Source: a bacterium | GTDB taxonomy: Bacteria > UBP13 > UBA5359 | Length of the DNA: 6,504 nt | Assembly: GCA_028699365.1 (NCBI GenBank) | Contig: JAQVUQ010000163.1 | Location: forward strand, 1-6,504 | Reading direction: 5' to 3' | Shown here: piece by piece, positions 6,213 to 6,504 of the stretch | Layout: every line of letters starts with the position of its first letter | Numbering within the stretch: the first letter of the stretch is position 1 | Program-made: the position numbers and the translations under genes | The notes under the pieces: generated by a model | Told to the model about the DNA's origin: nothing | What the model saw: the letters and a program-made list of their open reading frames with translations, nothing else | The model's database searches: none

Positions 6213-6239
6213 TCGACTGATCTGCGATACGGGTATAAA
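6213..6239 (+). promoter_or_regulatory. Weak sigma-70-like promoter candidate
   Basis: TATAAA at 6234-6239 is one base from the -10 consensus. TCGACT at 6213-6218 matches four of six -35 positions, but the spacer is only 15 bases. The octamer array and structured region lie directly downstream. It could drive a transcript running out of the window; chance in A+T-rich DNA is equally possible. Confidence 0.2.
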
Positions 6240-6260
6240 ATAGATAGGTGAATTTGAGCA

Positions 6261-6292
6261 ATTTAGTGGTTTAGCAGTTCAGGCATTTAGGA
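6261..6292. repeat. Degenerate octamer tandem repeat RTTYAGNN
   Basis: Four consecutive 8-base units read ATTTAGTG, GTTTAGCA, GTTCAGGC and ATTTAGGA. All keep R-T-T-Y-A-G and vary in the last two positions. A looser TTTGAGCA (6253-6260) precedes them. The third unit has C for T at one conserved position. Confidence 0.65.
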
Positions 6293-6367
6293 GAACGAGA
6301 AGAAGAGACCTCACAAATGATCTCCGGATGCCTTGAAGGCTGAATAATCAGCTTGAGAACTCCTAAA
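6286..6367. other. Long stem enclosing smaller hairpins
   Basis: TTTAGGAG (6286-6293) is exactly complementary to CTCCTAAA (6360-6367), with 66 bases between. Inside are the palindrome GCCTTGAAGGC (6330-6340) and the hairpin GCTGA-ATAA-TCAGC (6339-6352). The two inner elements overlap by two bases, so they are alternatives. This could be a structured RNA or a remnant of a small repeat element. I recognise no RNA family. Confidence 0.35.
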
Positions 6368-6368
6368 A

Positions 6369-6388
6369 AGCTAATGAGCTAAATAGCT
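6369..6388. repeat. Octamer tandem repeat AGCTAATG
   Basis: AGCTAATG (6369-6376), AGCTAAAT (6377-6384) and a half unit AGCT (6385-6388) stand head to tail. It is the second period-8 array in this tail, with a different unit. Confidence 0.55.
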
Positions 6389-6393
6389 TCGCG

Positions 6394-6408
6394 ACAGGCT
6401 AAGCCTGT
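6394..6408. repeat. Perfect 7+1+7 palindrome
   Basis: ACAGGCT and AGCCTGT are exact complements around a single central A (6401). As RNA it would form six base pairs with a UAA loop. No T-run follows on either strand, so a terminator is not supported. A dimeric-protein operator site is possible but unproven. Confidence 0.5.
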
Positions 6409-6461
6409 GAATGGGGGATTGAAGAAGATATAAAAGCATGAAACCATTCTTCACGACCTTG

Positions 6462-6485
6462 CGGGAGGGCGAGAGCCCGAACCCG
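6462..6485. other. GC-rich hairpin with GNRA loop near the right edge
   Basis: CGGG (6462-6465) pairs with CCCG (6482-6485). An internal loop (A against GAA) separates it from GGGC (6467-6470) paired with GCCC (6475-6478), capped by GAGA, a GNRA tetraloop on the + strand. TCCGG follows directly at 6486-6490 and again at 6500-6504. The neat two-part stem resembles a repetitive extragenic palindrome or a structured RNA part, but it is cut by the window edge. Confidence 0.45.
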
Positions 6486-6504
6486 TCCGGCAAAGCAAGT
6501 CCGG

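Larger units (their letters stand above)
6166..6504. other. Repeat-rich region without a convincing gene
   Basis: These 339 bases up to the window edge hold no supported gene. They are more A+T-rich than the genes before them in 6230-6450. They contain a heptamer array, two octamer arrays, at least four inverted repeats and, near the edge, a GC-rich hairpin; these are listed separately. No T-run-backed terminator for the amidase gene is clear. An open frame from ATG 6438 runs off the edge but lacks an SD. Confidence 0.6.

Noticed and set aside
6455-6504. tRNA gene on the minus strand at the right edge
   Set aside because: The minus strand has GGGTTCGGGC, which recalls a T-arm, but no anticodon arm or matching acceptor stem fits, and the pairing is better explained by the local hairpin.

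Overview
This is a bacterial chromosomal stretch, moderately GC-rich in its genes and visibly richer in A+T at its right end. All five complete genes and the one partial gene read on the + strand. Together they suggest a free-living bacterium outside the best-studied groups. The evidence is a bifunctional phosphoglucose/phosphomannose isomerase, a ROK sugar kinase, a copper-amine-oxidase-like domain on a cell-wall amidase, and intergenic DNA full of 7- and 8-base tandem repeats. Armatimonadota, Chloroflexota, Actinomycetota-related or Bacillota-like lineages would all fit, and I cannot decide among them by eye.

Layout. 1-130: the 3' end of a phosphoglucose/phosphomannose isomerase. 131-362: a gene-free leader with GGGGTCCG repeats and octamer arrays, AGGCACAA on one side and its complement YTGTGCCT on the other. 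369-1328: a ROK-family glucokinase-type kinase. 1369-2100: an M50 site-2-type intramembrane metalloprotease without CBS domains. 2102-2509: an RseC/MucC-like membrane protein with a cysteine cluster, starting one base after the protease stop. 2564-4369: the membrane AAA+ protease FtsH. 4370-4461: a short spacer with a UNCG-capped hairpin. 4462-6165: a secreted N-acetylmuramoyl-L-alanine amidase with two AMIN domains. 6166-6504: no convincing gene, but heptamer and octamer tandem repeats, several inverted repeats and a GNRA-capped hairpin.

How the genes may work together. The isomerase and the ROK kinase both act on hexoses and hexose phosphates, so the left end looks like a sugar-entry module. 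The middle three genes are integral membrane proteins of envelope quality control: an intramembrane protease, a redox-type Cys membrane protein and FtsH. The last gene remodels peptidoglycan. Close spacing between the kinase, M50, RseC-like and FtsH genes suggests co-transcription. The hairpin-bearing spacer may separate the amidase gene from them.

No gene here is novel as a family. The parts most worth a second look are the repeat-rich intergenic regions at both ends and the M50/RseC/FtsH grouping.
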